From Paracoccus marcusii (lineage in GTDB: Bacteria; Pseudomonadota; Alphaproteobacteria; Rhodobacterales; Rhodobacteraceae), in the NCBI RefSeq assembly GCF_028621715.1, contig NZ_CP117466.1, positions 816,501 through 880,500 on the forward strand: a stretch of DNA of 64,000 nucleotides. The letters are read 5' to 3'. Each line of letters begins with the position of its first letter. The first letter of the stretch is position 1. The notes beneath the pieces were generated by a model that saw only the letters and a list, made by a program, of their open reading frames with translations, did no database searches and was not told the origin of the DNA. Positions 54,289 through 64,000 of the stretch are shown here, one piece after another. A program made the position numbers and the translations under genes.

Positions 54289-55309
54289 CCCGCTGATCGT
54301 CGCACCGAACCTGAAACGTCGCCTTTCCGGGGTGACGGCCACGGTGGTGCGGCTGATCCCGGTCCAGGCGCGGATGATCGACATCCGCGCGACCGGCCCC
54401 GGCCTGCCCGCGGATGTCCCGCACATTCCCCTGGTGCGCGCGGCCACCCTGCCCCGCGACCGATGGCGGGTCTGGCACGCGCGCCGCAACACCGAGATGG
54501 CGCTGGGGCTGATCCTGCGTCGCCTGCTGCGGCGCCGGTACCGCCTGCTGTTCACGTCCGCCGCCCAGCGCCGGCACACCGGCTTCACCCGCTGGCTGAT
54601 CCGGCAACAGGACGCGCTGATCGCGACCTCGCCCCAGGCGGCCAGCTATCTGGAATGCCCCGCGACCGTGATCCTGCACGGGGTCGACACGGACGTGTTC
54701 CACCCCGCCCCGGACCGTGCCGCTTTGCGCGCGCGGCTGGGGCTGGACCCGGACGCGGTGCTGATCGGCTGCTTCGGCCGCATCCGCGCGCAGAAGGGCG
54801 TCGATCTGCTGGTGCAGGCCGGGCTGGAACTGCTGCCCTCGCGCCCGCGGGTGCAGATCATCTTCACCGGCCGCATCACCCCTGACAACCGCGCTTTTGC
54901 CGATGACCTGCAGGCGCGCATCAAGGCGGCCGGGCTGGACGGTCGCATCCGCTTCCTGGGCGAACTGCCGTGGGACCAGGTGATCGCACATTACCAGGCG
55001 CTGGATCTCTTTGCCGCCCCTGCCCGCTGGGAGGGCTTCGGCCTGACGCCACTGGAGGCCGCCGCCTGCGCCGTCCCCACCGTCGCCGCCCGCGTCGGTG
55101 CCTACGAGGCGCTGATCCGCGACGGCCAGACCGGCAGCCTGGTCCCGAAAGACGACGCCCCCGCCCTGACCGCCGCGCTGGCCCGCTGGCTGGACGACGA
55201 CGCAGGCCGCGCCGCGGCGGGTCAGGCCGCCCGCGCCCATGTCACCGCGAACCACGCCATCGAGGGCGAGGCGCGGGCCATCGTCGACGTCTATCGGTCG
55301 CTGCTGTGA
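54281..55309 (+). CDS. GT4-family glycosyltransferase
   Basis: A 342-residue GT-B glycosyltransferase: HGVDTDVFHPAPD before the domain switch, GCFGRIRAQKGVDLLVQAG, and the donor-site motif ARWEGFGLTPLEAAACAVP with the conserved E-x7-E. These enzymes transfer a nucleotide sugar; LPS core mannosyltransferases of alphaproteobacteria are close candidates. It overlaps the MFS gene and the next glycosyltransferase, so the three are one transcription unit. Confidence 0.87.
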   Translation: MTDPLIVAPNLKRRLSGVTATVVRLIPVQARMIDIRATGPGLPADVPHIPLVRAATLPRDRWRVWHARRNTEMALGLILRRLLRRRYRLLFTSAAQRRHTGFTRWLIRQQDALIATSPQAASYLECPATVILHGVDTDVFHPAPDRAALRARLGLDPDAVLIGCFGRIRAQKGVDLLVQAGLELLPSRPRVQIIFTGRITPDNRAFADDLQARIKAAGLDGRIRFLGELPWDQVIAHYQALDLFAAPARWEGFGLTPLEAAACAVPTVAARVGAYEALIRDGQTGSLVPKDDAPALTAALARWLDDDAGRAAAGQAARAHVTANHAIEGEARAIVDVYRSLL

Positions 55310-55923
55310 ACCGGCTGGCCTTTGCCACGGCGCGCCTGATGCGCCGCGACGCGCCCCTGGCCGCGCTGTCGGTCCCGCAATCCGCGCTGCTGGCCGACCT
55401 GTCGGGCCGCCATGTCGCGCTGATCGGCAATGCCCGCGCGCTTGCCGATCAGGCCCACGGGGCACGGATCGATGCCGCCGACAGGGTCGTCCGCATCAAC
55501 CGCGCGCCGATGCCCAGCCCTGCCAGCCACGGTACGCGCACCGACTGGCTGGGACTGGCCACGCGCCTGCCGGACGCGGACCGTGCGCGCCTGGACCCCG
55601 GCCGCATCCTGTGGATGTCGCCCAAACGCAAGCGGCTGGACTGGGACAGCGCGTCCAGCCCCGGCTTCTACCTGCACCCCCTGGCGGATATCGACATGCT
55701 GGCCGGGCGGCTGGGCGCGCCGCCCACGACAGGCGCGATGCTGATCGATCTGTGCCTGCGCAGCGATCTGGCATCGCTGACGCTCTATGGTTTCGACTTC
55801 TTCGCCAGCCTGTCGCTGTCGGGACGGCGCAATGCCGCGCAGGTGCCGCATGATTTCGCGGCCGAGGGTGCCTGGGTCGCCGATCTGTTGCGCCAGGACC
55901 ACCGTCTGACGCTGATCCGCTGA
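55306..55923 (+). CDS. GT29-like (sialyltransferase-type) glycosyltransferase
   Basis: A 205-residue protein, GTG start overlapping the previous stop (GTGA). It has HVALIGNARALAD, a RIDAADRVVRINRAP motif with a conserved Asn, TRTDWLGLATR, and PTTGAMLIDLCL. This is the sialyl-motif-like pattern of GT29-type enzymes of Rhodobacteraceae surface polysaccharides. Likely adds a sugar to LPS or capsule after the GT4 enzyme. Acceptor and donor unknown. Confidence 0.7.
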   Translation: MNRLAFATARLMRRDAPLAALSVPQSALLADLSGRHVALIGNARALADQAHGARIDAADRVVRINRAPMPSPASHGTRTDWLGLATRLPDADRARLDPGRILWMSPKRKRLDWDSASSPGFYLHPLADIDMLAGRLGAPPTTGAMLIDLCLRSDLASLTLYGFDFFASLSLSGRRNAAQVPHDFAAEGAWVADLLRQDHRLTLIR

Positions 55924-55930
55924 GGCGGCC

Positions 55931-55954
55931 TTGCACGCGCTGCGCGCTGTGCAA
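55931..55954 (+). terminator. Hairpin after the glycosyltransferase operon
   Basis: TTGCACGCGC pairs with GCGC-T-GTGCAA around a 3-nt loop, 8 bp after the stop. No clear T-run follows. Probable transcription end. Confidence 0.5.
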
Positions 55955-56007
55955 TCCTGTACGCTTCCCCCGCGCGGGGGACACCAAAAAGCAGGCAGGG
56001 AAACCCC

Positions 56008-57966
56008 ATGAGAACCATCAAGGCCGCCTTGGCCTCCACGGCGCTGATCTGCGCCACCCCGGCATTGGCGCAGGATTTCGGCGCCTATGGCTATGATACG
56101 ATGCGCGATTTGGCGCTGAATTATCCGGGCCGCTTCACGGGCGCGCCGGACAGCGGTACGACCTTCTTCAACGCGGCCCAATACATGCGCGACCGCCTGT
56201 CCTTCGGCGGCAATGCGGTCGTGCGTCAGGACTTCACCGCCACCAGCCGGTCTGGCGCCACGCTGGGCCCGTCGCAAAACCTGGTCGTGTCGATGCCCGG
56301 CGCCAGCGACCGCTTCATCGTGGTGGGGGCGCATTTCGACAGCGCCGGAACATCGCCCGACCTGCAGGGGGTCGACGACAATGCCTCGGGCGCGGGGGTG
56401 CTGACCGAACTGGCGGCGCACATGACCGGGCTGTCCACCGATGTCGGCCTGGAGTTCGTGGCCTTCGGCGCCGAGGAGGTCGGCCTGCAGGGGGCGGCCC
56501 ATTACGTCGACACCCTTGGCGGCCGCCGCGACGACATGGCCGGGATGATCAACATCGACAGCCTGATCACAGGCGACTTCATGTATGCCCATGCCGGGAC
56601 CGAATACCTGGAGAACCCGGCGCTGCTGTCGCTGTGGACCCGCGCGCACGCCATCGCGGACGAGCTTGGCATCGATCTGCGCAGCAACCCCGGACGGAAC
56701 CCGGACTATCCGATCAACACCGGCTGCTGTTCCGACGCCGCCGTGTTCGAAGGCTACAGCATCCCGATCCTGTGGCTGGAGGCGACGAACTGGGACCTGG
56801 GCGATCTGGACGGCTATACCCAGACCGACAATCCGCTGATCCCCGGCGGTTCGACCTGGCATGACCCGACCGAGGACAACTGGGCGTTCCTGCTGGCGGC
56901 CTTGGGCCCTGAACGGTTCGAACAGCGCATGCGCGACTATGCCCGCATCCTGACCCGCCTGCTGGTCGAGGAGACGGGCGCCGACCTGGTGGCGTCGTCC
57001 CAGGACGCGGCCCTGTCGGCGGCCCAGATCGCCGATCTGGCCACCCGACAGCAGGCTGACCTGGCCGCCCTGTCGCTGCGCGCGACGCGTGACCGCTTGG
57101 GCGCGGATGCGCCCTTTGGCCAGATCACGCCCTCGATCGCGGTGCAGGGCCTGGCCACGCCGGACAGCAGCGCGACCTTCGGGCGCGACGGCGGGGCTGC
57201 GCTGATGGCGCGGGCGGGCGCGTCGTACCAGGTGGCCCCCGGCCTGTCTTTGGGCGGCCAGCTGGCCTATGCACGCACCGGCGACGACCTGCGCAGCGGC
57301 GACGACCTGGAATCGACCGCCTATCAGCTGTCGCTGGACGCGGCCTATGCGATGAACGACGACTGGGTGATCGGCGCGGTCAGCTGGGGCAAGTCGGACC
57401 TTGAGGGCACGCGCGACTTCGTGCTGCGCTCGGGCCTGGGCGCGACCATCGTCGAACGGGATTTCGACTGGTCGACCAATGCCTATACCCTGGGCGCGCG
57501 AGTCCAGGCCGGGCGCGACTATGCGCTGGCATCGGGCGTGACCTATGGTCCGGTCGTGGGGCTGGATTACAGCCGCACCCGGATCGGCGGGTTTTCGGAA
57601 GGGTCGGGCGACCGCCGCGCGGTCACCTATGCCGGTCAGGCAATCGAAAGCCTGGAGGTCCAGCTGGGCGGCCGCGTCGGCACCGATCTGGCCGTCGCCG
57701 GGCGCGACGTGACGCTGTCGGCGCAAGGCACGCTGGTCCACGACCTGGCCGAAGGGGCGCCCTCGCGCATCCGCGTGACCGACAGCACCGGCAACGACCG
57801 CCGCGTGACGCTGGATGGACAGGACCGCAACTTTGCCCGCATCGGCCTGTCGGCCCAGACGGCCCTGTCCGACCAGGCCGATGCCTGGGTGACGCTGGAC
57901 AGCCGCATCGGCCATGACGCCGGATCGCAGGCGACCGTCGGTGCGGGCCTGGGCCTGCGGTTCTGA
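56008..57966 (+). CDS. M28-family peptidase with a C-terminal autotransporter barrel
   Basis: A 652-residue protein with signal peptide (cleavage after ALA, about residue 21). The M28 zinc peptidase domain (25-330) has the metal ligands in VVGAHFDSAG (H109, D111), GVDDNASGAG (D124), FGAEEVGL (E156/E157) and NIDSL. From about residue 385 to the end the sequence becomes alternating aromatic/polar strands and ends in Phe (GLGLRF), as in autotransporter barrels. It would display or release an aminopeptidase at the cell surface. The start ATG has AGGGAAA upstream. Confidence 0.85.
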   Translation: MRTIKAALASTALICATPALAQDFGAYGYDTMRDLALNYPGRFTGAPDSGTTFFNAAQYMRDRLSFGGNAVVRQDFTATSRSGATLGPSQNLVVSMPGASDRFIVVGAHFDSAGTSPDLQGVDDNASGAGVLTELAAHMTGLSTDVGLEFVAFGAEEVGLQGAAHYVDTLGGRRDDMAGMINIDSLITGDFMYAHAGTEYLENPALLSLWTRAHAIADELGIDLRSNPGRNPDYPINTGCCSDAAVFEGYSIPILWLEATNWDLGDLDGYTQTDNPLIPGGSTWHDPTEDNWAFLLAALGPERFEQRMRDYARILTRLLVEETGADLVASSQDAALSAAQIADLATRQQADLAALSLRATRDRLGADAPFGQITPSIAVQGLATPDSSATFGRDGGAALMARAGASYQVAPGLSLGGQLAYARTGDDLRSGDDLESTAYQLSLDAAYAMNDDWVIGAVSWGKSDLEGTRDFVLRSGLGATIVERDFDWSTNAYTLGARVQAGRDYALASGVTYGPVVGLDYSRTRIGGFSEGSGDRRAVTYAGQAIESLEVQLGGRVGTDLAVAGRDVTLSAQGTLVHDLAEGAPSRIRVTDSTGNDRRVTLDGQDRNFARIGLSAQTALSDQADAWVTLDSRIGHDAGSQATVGAGLGLRF

Positions 57967-57971
57967 AAACC

Positions 57972-58007
57972 GCTTGTGCGCGTCCGGTCAGCCGGGCGCG
58001 CACAAGC
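57972..58007. terminator. Hairpin after the autotransporter-peptidase gene
   Basis: A perfect 11-bp stem (GCTTGTGCGCG at 57972-57982 with 57997-58007) and a 14-nt loop start 5 bp after the stop codon. No T-run. Likely transcription end. Confidence 0.6.
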
Positions 58008-58155
58008 CGTCCCTGCGGCGTTTTGCGGCAGTCGCCGGGGCCGCCCGACCTGTTGCCGGAACCCCGCGACCGGGTGCGGACCTGCAACGCGCGCTGGCGT
58101 TGCGCGGCCGTTTGCGGTAAATGCCCCCGACCGCAGAAAAAGGAGCTCCCCCGAA

Positions 58156-59178
<1,023 letters not shown>

Positions 59179-59181
59179 TCC

Positions 59182-59781
59182 TTGTTCGAATGGATCACCG
59201 GCCTGCTGGAAAGCGGGGGGGCCTGGGCAATCTTTGCCCTGATGCTGCTGGAAAACATCTTTCCGCCGATTCCGTCGGAACTGATCATGCCGCTGGCGGG
59301 GTTCAACGCCGCCCGCGGCGGCACGCCCCTGTGGCTGGCGATCCTGGCGGGCGGGGTCGGATCGACCCTGGGCGCGTGGTTCTGGTACGTGATCGGGGTG
59401 GCCTACGGCCCGGCGCGGATGCGCCGCGTCGTGGTCCGCTATGGCCGCTGGCTGACGCTGACGCCCAACGAGCTGACCTCGGCCGAGGGCTGGTTCGCCC
59501 GGCATGGCGGGGCCGCGGTCTTCTTCGGCCGCTTCCTGCCCACGATCCGCACGCTGATCTCGGTCCCCGCGGGGCTGGCGCAGATGCCGGTGGGGCGGTT
59601 CCTGCTGTTCACCGCCATCGGCAGCTTCATCTGGACGGGCGGGCTGGCCATCGCCGGCTATGTCCTTGAAAACGGCTATGAGGCCGTCAGCCACCTGATC
59701 GATCCGCTGTCCACGGCGATCGTTCTGGGCTTTGTCGCGCTGTATGTCTGGCGGGTCATCCGCTGGCGGCCCGACGCCTGA
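59182..59781 (+). CDS. DedA-family membrane protein
   Basis: A 199-residue inner-membrane protein with the DedA/VTT features LLENIFPPIPSELIMPLAG, GSTLGAWFWY and FFGRFLPTIRTLISVPAGLAQMP. DedA proteins are linked to phospholipid flipping, proton motive force and envelope integrity. It starts with TTG 3 bp after the asd stop, so it is likely coupled to asd. Confidence 0.88.
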   Translation: MFEWITGLLESGGAWAIFALMLLENIFPPIPSELIMPLAGFNAARGGTPLWLAILAGGVGSTLGAWFWYVIGVAYGPARMRRVVVRYGRWLTLTPNELTSAEGWFARHGGAAVFFGRFLPTIRTLISVPAGLAQMPVGRFLLFTAIGSFIWTGGLAIAGYVLENGYEAVSHLIDPLSTAIVLGFVALYVWRVIRWRPDA

Positions 59782-59803
59782 AGACGCGCCGGGCGGGCGG
59801 GTG

Positions 59804-60451
59804 TCAGATCAACACCCACCGCCTGCCGCCGTCATCGGCCTGCAAAAGCGTGCCTTCGCTGATGTCGTGCAGCAGACCGTGCAGCGACATTTCCCCGGAC
59901 TCGACCGCCGCGCGGACGAAGGGGAAGGTCATCAGGTTCTCCAGCGACACCAGCACGGCCTCGCGCTCCAGCGCGTTGACCTGTTCGGCTTCGGGCAGGT
60001 CCTTCACGCGGTCATAGCCGGGGCGCAGGATGTCCATCCAGCGACCGACGAAGCTGGTCTTCTCCTCCAGTTCGGGCGCGGCGCCCGAACACATCGCGTG
60101 GCATCCCTTGACGCCGCCGCAATTGGTGTGGCCCACCACGATCAGATGCGCGACCTTCAGCGCCGTGACGGCATATTCGACCGCCGCCGAGGTGCCGTGC
60201 TGCAACCCGTCGGGCGCATAGGCCGGTACCAGGTTGGCAATGTTGCGGTGAATGAAGAACTCGCCCGAATCGGCGCCGAAGATGCTGGTCACGTGCACGC
60301 GGCTGTCGCAGCAGGAGATGACCATCGCGCGCGGGCGCTGTCCTTCGGTCGCCAGCCGGCGGAACCAGGCCGCGTTCTCGGCATAGGACGTCGCCTTCCA
60401 GCCGTGGAAACGCTTGACCAGATATTGCGGCAACGGAGACAGGTCGTTCAT
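59804..60451 (-). CDS. Beta-class carbonic anhydrase
   Basis: A 215-residue enzyme interconverting CO2 and bicarbonate. Zinc ligands and active-site residues are visible: C47-x-D49-x-R51 in ISCCDSRVH, H108 and C111 in GHTNCGGVKG. Family motifs FIHRNIANLVP and SAAVEYAV are present. It converges with the DedA gene. Confidence 0.95.
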   Translation of the reverse strand: MNDLSPLPQYLVKRFHGWKATSYAENAAWFRRLATEGQRPRAMVISCCDSRVHVTSIFGADSGEFFIHRNIANLVPAYAPDGLQHGTSAAVEYAVTALKVAHLIVVGHTNCGGVKGCHAMCSGAAPELEEKTSFVGRWMDILRPGYDRVKDLPEAEQVNALEREAVLVSLENLMTFPFVRAAVESGEMSLHGLLHDISEGTLLQADDGGRRWVLI

Positions 60452-60591
60452 CTGGCACCTCGCTTTCTGACAGGGGTGATAGGCCGGGATTGAGACAAAT
60501 TCGAGCCTTTTCTTGATCCCGCCTCAAGGCTTTCTTCACCGCTTGCCCCGCATGGTCGGCGCGTGCGGGGACAGATCCCCTGGAGGTGCGG

Positions 60592-60969
60592 ATGGCACAA
60601 ATTTCGGCTTTGGCCATATCAGAGGCGGTCCGCGTGGACAGCCGCCGCGTCGCGGAAATCGTGGCCGAGCTGGGCGAGACATCGGCCCAGCATGTCATCG
60701 GCCTGGCGCTGGAACAGCTGGCGGCGGCGCTGACGGCGGTGGACGGTGCGCTGGACGACGCGGACCTGGCACAGGCGGCGGCGCATGCCGAACGCATGTC
60801 GCGCCTGGCCTGGCAGATCGGCCTGCTGTCGCTGGCCGGCGTCGCGATGGACTTGGGCAGCACCGCCGAACGCGGCGACGTGCCGGCGCTGGCCGCGATC
60901 CGCGCGCGCCTGCTGCGGGTGGGCAACCGGTCGCTGACGGCGATCTGGGACCGGACGGCCCTGGCCTGA
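60592..60969 (+). CDS. Short helical hypothetical protein
   Basis: A 125-residue, Ala/Leu-rich, helical protein starting MAQISALAISEAV, with GGAGG upstream. The arrangement of one His in AAAHAERMSRLAW resembles a histidine phosphotransfer helix, but the match is weak. It lies between the divergent carbonic anhydrase and the aminopeptidase genes. Function unknown. Confidence 0.6.
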   Translation: MAQISALAISEAVRVDSRRVAEIVAELGETSAQHVIGLALEQLAAALTAVDGALDDADLAQAAAHAERMSRLAWQIGLLSLAGVAMDLGSTAERGDVPALAAIRARLLRVGNRSLTAIWDRTALA

Positions 60970-61026
60970 GGTTGCAGTCGGGGCGCGGTGCTGTAGGCTG
61001 TGCGCCGAACTGCCAAGGACCTGCCC

Positions 61027-62397
61027 ATGACCCCCGAATTTGCGCCCGCCTCTGATGCCACCCTGCCGCTGTGGCTGGTCTGGACCGGCGACCCCCTGCC
61101 CCAGGACGCGGGCGACTGGCCCCAGGCCTGCGGGTTCGCGGCCAAGGCGGGACAGCTGTGCCTGCTGCCCGATGCGTCGGGCGGGCTGCGCGGCGCGATC
61201 ATGGGCCTGGGCGAGCGGGCGCAGGCCGGCCGCGACCGGTTCCACCTGGCCCGCGCCCATGCCCTGCCCAAGGGCGACTGGCATCTGGCCGGCATCCCGC
61301 AGGGTCTGAATCCCGATCAGCTGGCGCTTGGCTGGCTGCTGGGCCAGTACCGGTTCACCCGCTACAAGGGCGCGCCGGTCCAGGGGCCGCGGCTGGTCTG
61401 CCCGGAAGGCGTGGACGCCGACCGCCTGCTGGCCATCGCCGCGGGCGAATTCCTGACCCGCGACCTGATCAACACCCCTGCCAGCGATCTGGGCCCCGAC
61501 AAGCTGGAGGCCGCCGCGCGCGGTCTTGCTAACGATCTGGGCGCGCGGGTCGAGGTGATCTGCGGCGGCCAGCTGCTGAAGCAGAACTTTCCCCTGATCC
61601 ACGCGGTCGGCCGCGCCGCCGCTTGCGAGCCGCGACTGATCGACATCCGGCTTGGCGATGCGGGGCCGATGCTGACCATCGTCGGCAAGGGCGTGTGCTT
61701 TGACACCGGCGGGCTGAACCTGAAACCCGGCGCCTCGATGGGGCTGATGAAGAAGGACATGGGCGGGGCCGCGACCGCGCTTGGCCTGCTCAAGATGCTG
61801 GCGCGCAGCGGCGCCGCATCGGGCCTGCGCCTGCGGGTGCTGATCCCGGCGGTCGAGAACAGCGTCGCGGGCAACGCCTTCCGCCCCGGCGACGTGCTGG
61901 CCAGCCGCAAGGGGCTGTCGGTCGAGGTGAACAACACCGATGCCGAGGGTCGCCTGGTGCTGGCCGACGCGCTGACCTATGCGGTCGAGGAAAGCCCCGA
62001 CCTGATGATCTCTCTGGCGACGCTGACGGGGGCGGCGCGGGTGGCGCTTGGTCCCGACCTGCCGCCGCTTTACTGCGACGACGACGCGACCGCGACCGCG
62101 ATCCAGGCCGCCGGGATGCAGGTCGGCGACCCGGTCTGGCGGATGCCCTTCTGGGACGCGTATGAATCGCTAATCGAACCCGGCATCGCCGATCTGGACA
62201 ACGCCCCCGCGGGCGGAATGGCCGGGTCGATCACCGCCGCCCTGTTCCTGCGCCGCTTTGCCGAGGGCGCGGGACGCTATGCGCATTTCGACATCTATGG
62301 CTGGCAGCCCACCGCCGCGCCGGGCCGCCCCAAGGGCGGCGTCGGGCAGGGCGCGCGCGCGATCCTTGCCGCGCTGCCGCAGATTTTGGCGCGCTGA
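61027..62397 (+). CDS. Leucyl aminopeptidase-family (M17) peptidase
   Basis: A 456-residue cytosolic metallopeptidase. The M17 catalytic region is intact: IVGKGVCFDTGGLNLKPG, MKKDMGGAA, NTDAEGRLVLADAL, and a final SITAALFLRRF. It removes N-terminal residues from peptides. The stop overlaps the ATG of the NlpC/P60 gene (TGATG), so the two are coupled and may work together in peptide or murein-peptide turnover. Confidence 0.92.
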   Translation: MTPEFAPASDATLPLWLVWTGDPLPQDAGDWPQACGFAAKAGQLCLLPDASGGLRGAIMGLGERAQAGRDRFHLARAHALPKGDWHLAGIPQGLNPDQLALGWLLGQYRFTRYKGAPVQGPRLVCPEGVDADRLLAIAAGEFLTRDLINTPASDLGPDKLEAAARGLANDLGARVEVICGGQLLKQNFPLIHAVGRAAACEPRLIDIRLGDAGPMLTIVGKGVCFDTGGLNLKPGASMGLMKKDMGGAATALGLLKMLARSGAASGLRLRVLIPAVENSVAGNAFRPGDVLASRKGLSVEVNNTDAEGRLVLADALTYAVEESPDLMISLATLTGAARVALGPDLPPLYCDDDATATAIQAAGMQVGDPVWRMPFWDAYESLIEPGIADLDNAPAGGMAGSITAALFLRRFAEGAGRYAHFDIYGWQPTAAPGRPKGGVGQGARAILAALPQILAR

Positions 62398-63221
62398 TGG
62401 ACCGCCGTCTGACGCCCGCCACCGACCGCGTGGCCCTGGACAGCCTGCGCGGCGTCCTGGACCGGCCGTCCTTCGTGCCGGGACAGCCCGCACGGGTGAT
62501 CATTCCGGTGGTCGACCTGCTGGACGCCCCCGAAGGCCGCCGCGACCGGCAGCTGAACTTCGGGGCCGACGTGACGGTGATCGACCGCGAGGCGGGGATG
62601 AGCTTCGTGCGCGCGGCGCTGGACGGCTATTGCGGCTGGATCGCCGACACCGCGCTGAGCGGCAGCCTGCCGCCCATCACCCACCGCGTCACCGCGCCGG
62701 CCACCCATGTCTATCTGGAACCCGACATGAAGCGGCCCGAGCGGTTTTCGCTGTCCCTGGGCGCGCGGGTGTCGGTCACCCAGGTCCAGGGGCGCTTTGC
62801 CACCTTGGCGACCGGCGGCCATGTCCCGGTCCAGCATCTGGCCGACGGCCCGGCCGGCGACCCCGTTCCGGTCGCGGAAAGCCTGCTGGGCACACCCTAT
62901 CTGTGGGGGGGAAACAGCCGGGCGGGGATCGATTGTTCTGGGCTGGTGCAGGCCGCGCTGACCGCCTGCGACATCGCCTGCCCCGGCGACAGCGACCTGC
63001 AGCGCGCGACGTTCGCGCCGACTGACACGATCGCGCGGGGCGATCTGCTGTTCTGGCCGGGCCACGTGGCGATGGCCGTGTCCGGGGATCTGATGATCCA
63101 CGCCACCGCCTGGACCATGTGCGTCACGTTCGAGCCGATCCGCGACGCCATCGCCCGCATCGACGCGGCGGGCGAGGGGCCCTTTCTGGGCGCCCACCGC
63201 CCCGGTGGCATCACAGGTTGA
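62397..63221 (+). CDS. NlpC/P60-family cysteine hydrolase
   Basis: A 274-residue protein with SH3-like N-terminal domains and a C-terminal NlpC/P60 domain (about 155-274). The catalytic Cys180 (in GIDCSGLVQ), His223 (PGHVAMAV) and His235 (MIHATA) are present. These enzymes cut peptide bonds in peptidoglycan stem peptides (D-Glu to diamino acid). No signal peptide, so a cytoplasmic recycling role with the upstream aminopeptidase is plausible. It overlaps truB by 11 bp at the 3' ends. Confidence 0.9.
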   Translation: MDRRLTPATDRVALDSLRGVLDRPSFVPGQPARVIIPVVDLLDAPEGRRDRQLNFGADVTVIDREAGMSFVRAALDGYCGWIADTALSGSLPPITHRVTAPATHVYLEPDMKRPERFSLSLGARVSVTQVQGRFATLATGGHVPVQHLADGPAGDPVPVAESLLGTPYLWGGNSRAGIDCSGLVQAALTACDIACPGDSDLQRATFAPTDTIARGDLLFWPGHVAMAVSGDLMIHATAWTMCVTFEPIRDAIARIDAAGEGPFLGAHRPGGITG

Positions 63222-64000
63222 ACACCCGGTCGGGCTGAACCATGCCGCCCTGATAGCGGCCGATGCAGACCGGCCCCCTGGCGTCCTGGACCCAGACCAG
63301 CTCGCCCCATTCGGCGCCGCCGGTCACCTCTCCGGGATTGCCGTTGCGGATGCGGATGCCGCCTTCGGTCGTGGCGCGCAGCATGGGCAGGTCGGCCAGG
63401 CCCGTCTCCAACGGCAGGATCTGCGTCTCCAGCCAGTCCTGCGCGTCACGGTCGATGCGGTCGAAGGCCACCCCGGCGCTGGCCTCGAAGGGGCCTGACC
63501 AGGTGCGGCGCAGATGCGCGACATGGCCCAGACAGCCCAAGGCCCGGCCCAGGTCGCGCGCGATCGAGCGGACATAGCCGCCCTTGCCGCAGACCATTTC
63601 AAGGCGGGCGGTATCGGCCTGGGCCTCCAGAAAGGTCAAGCTGTCGACCCATAGCGGGCGCGCGGCCAGCTCCATCTCGACCCCCTCGCGGGCCAGGTCA
63701 TAGGCGCGCTCGCCCTCGACCATGACGGCGGAAAAGGCGGGCGGGACCTGCATGATGTCACCGGTAAAGCCCGCCAGCGCCGCCTCGACCTGCGCGGCGG
63801 TGGGGCGGTCGTCGCTGGTGCGGACCACGCTGCCGGACGCGTCGTCGGTGGTCGTCTCGGACCCCCAGTTCACCACGAAGTCATAGCATTTCAGCGCGTC
63901 GGTGACGATCGGCACGGTCTTGGTGGCCTCGCCCAGGGCGACGGCCAGGACGCCGGTCGCGTCGGGGTCCAGCGTGCCGGCATGACCGGCCTTCTTGGCG
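63211..64000 (-). CDS. truB: tRNA pseudouridine synthase B (partial)
   Basis: The gene runs off the right edge, missing its N-terminus. The visible part starts at [17 protein letters not shown], with the catalytic Asp in the GTLDP motif, continues through [21 protein letters not shown] and the [14 protein letters not shown] motif, and ends in FNL at 63211. It makes pseudouridine 55 in the tRNA T loop. Confidence 0.95.
   Translation of the reverse strand, partial: AKKAGHAGTLDPDATGVLAVALGEATKTVPIVTDALKCYDFVVNWGSETTTDDASGSVVRTSDDRPTAAQVEAALAGFTGDIMQVPPAFSAVMVEGERAYDLAREGVEMELAARPLWVDSLTFLEAQADTARLEMVCGKGGYVRSIARDLGRALGCLGHVAHLRRTWSGPFEASAGVAFDRIDRDAQDWLETQILPLETGLADLPMLRATTEGGIRIRNGNPGEVTGGAEWGELVWVQDARGPVCIGRYQGGMVQPDRVFNL

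Noticed and set aside
55291..57915. 874-residue open frame opposite the M28 peptidase
   Set aside because: Antisense of a gene with complete catalytic motifs; composition is that of a mirrored frame.

Overview
The window looks like an alphaproteobacterium of the Rhodobacteraceae, most like Paracoccus. The backbone is very GC-rich and strongly G/C-ending in codon use. It carries a TAXI-type TRAP uptake system with a DctB/DctD-like two-component pair, leuB, asd, a DedA protein, truB and an autotransporter-type peptidase. This assignment is inferred from gene content and base composition, not from a search.

Backbone, left (1-9.14 kb): a gene end of unknown function, a divergent AmpR-like regulator and class C beta-lactamase pair, a TRAP permease with its TAXI receptor, and a sensor kinase/sigma54-type regulator pair. 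Backbone, right (50.13-64 kb): tRNA-Pro(CGG), a DMT exporter, leuB, a secreted protein, an MFS carrier coupled to two glycosyltransferases, an M28 peptidase with a C-terminal barrel, asd, DedA, beta-carbonic anhydrase, a short hypothetical, an M17 aminopeptidase coupled to an NlpC/P60 hydrolase, and the 3' part of truB.

Between them (about 9.39-50.13 kb) is a mosaic genomic island. It has more varied and often lower GC, IS3-family debris, several copies of long repeats and frameshifted genes, and it ends against the 3' end of tRNA-Pro. Its main content is mobility and defence. Mobility: a complete Tn7-like set tnsA-tnsB-tnsC-tniQ (32.2-37.55 kb, minus strand) with a Ner-like regulator, and a second, orphan TnsA/Ner-like pair at 9.65-10.8 kb. 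Two small tyrosine recombinases (12.2 and 40.1 kb) are each preceded by the same ~64-residue domain and by an inverted-repeat site with a 14-nt spacer. At 12 kb that domain is a free protein; at 41 kb it is the tail of a DUF429 protein. Defence and likely defence: a Gabija-like OLD nuclease/UvrD helicase operon, two PD-(D/E)XK-like proteins, an HNH endonuclease, a type I restriction-modification operon with extra ORFs, and a DUF262 protein with a Schlafen/AlbA-like C-terminal region.

The most unusual observation is the twin arrangement of recombinase, 64-residue domain and inverted-repeat site, in opposite orientations about 28.6 kb apart and each accompanied by a TnsA/Ner pair. It may be a resolution or inversion module tied to this Tn7-like lineage. 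Function there is inferred only; the homology and the repeats are visible in the sequence.
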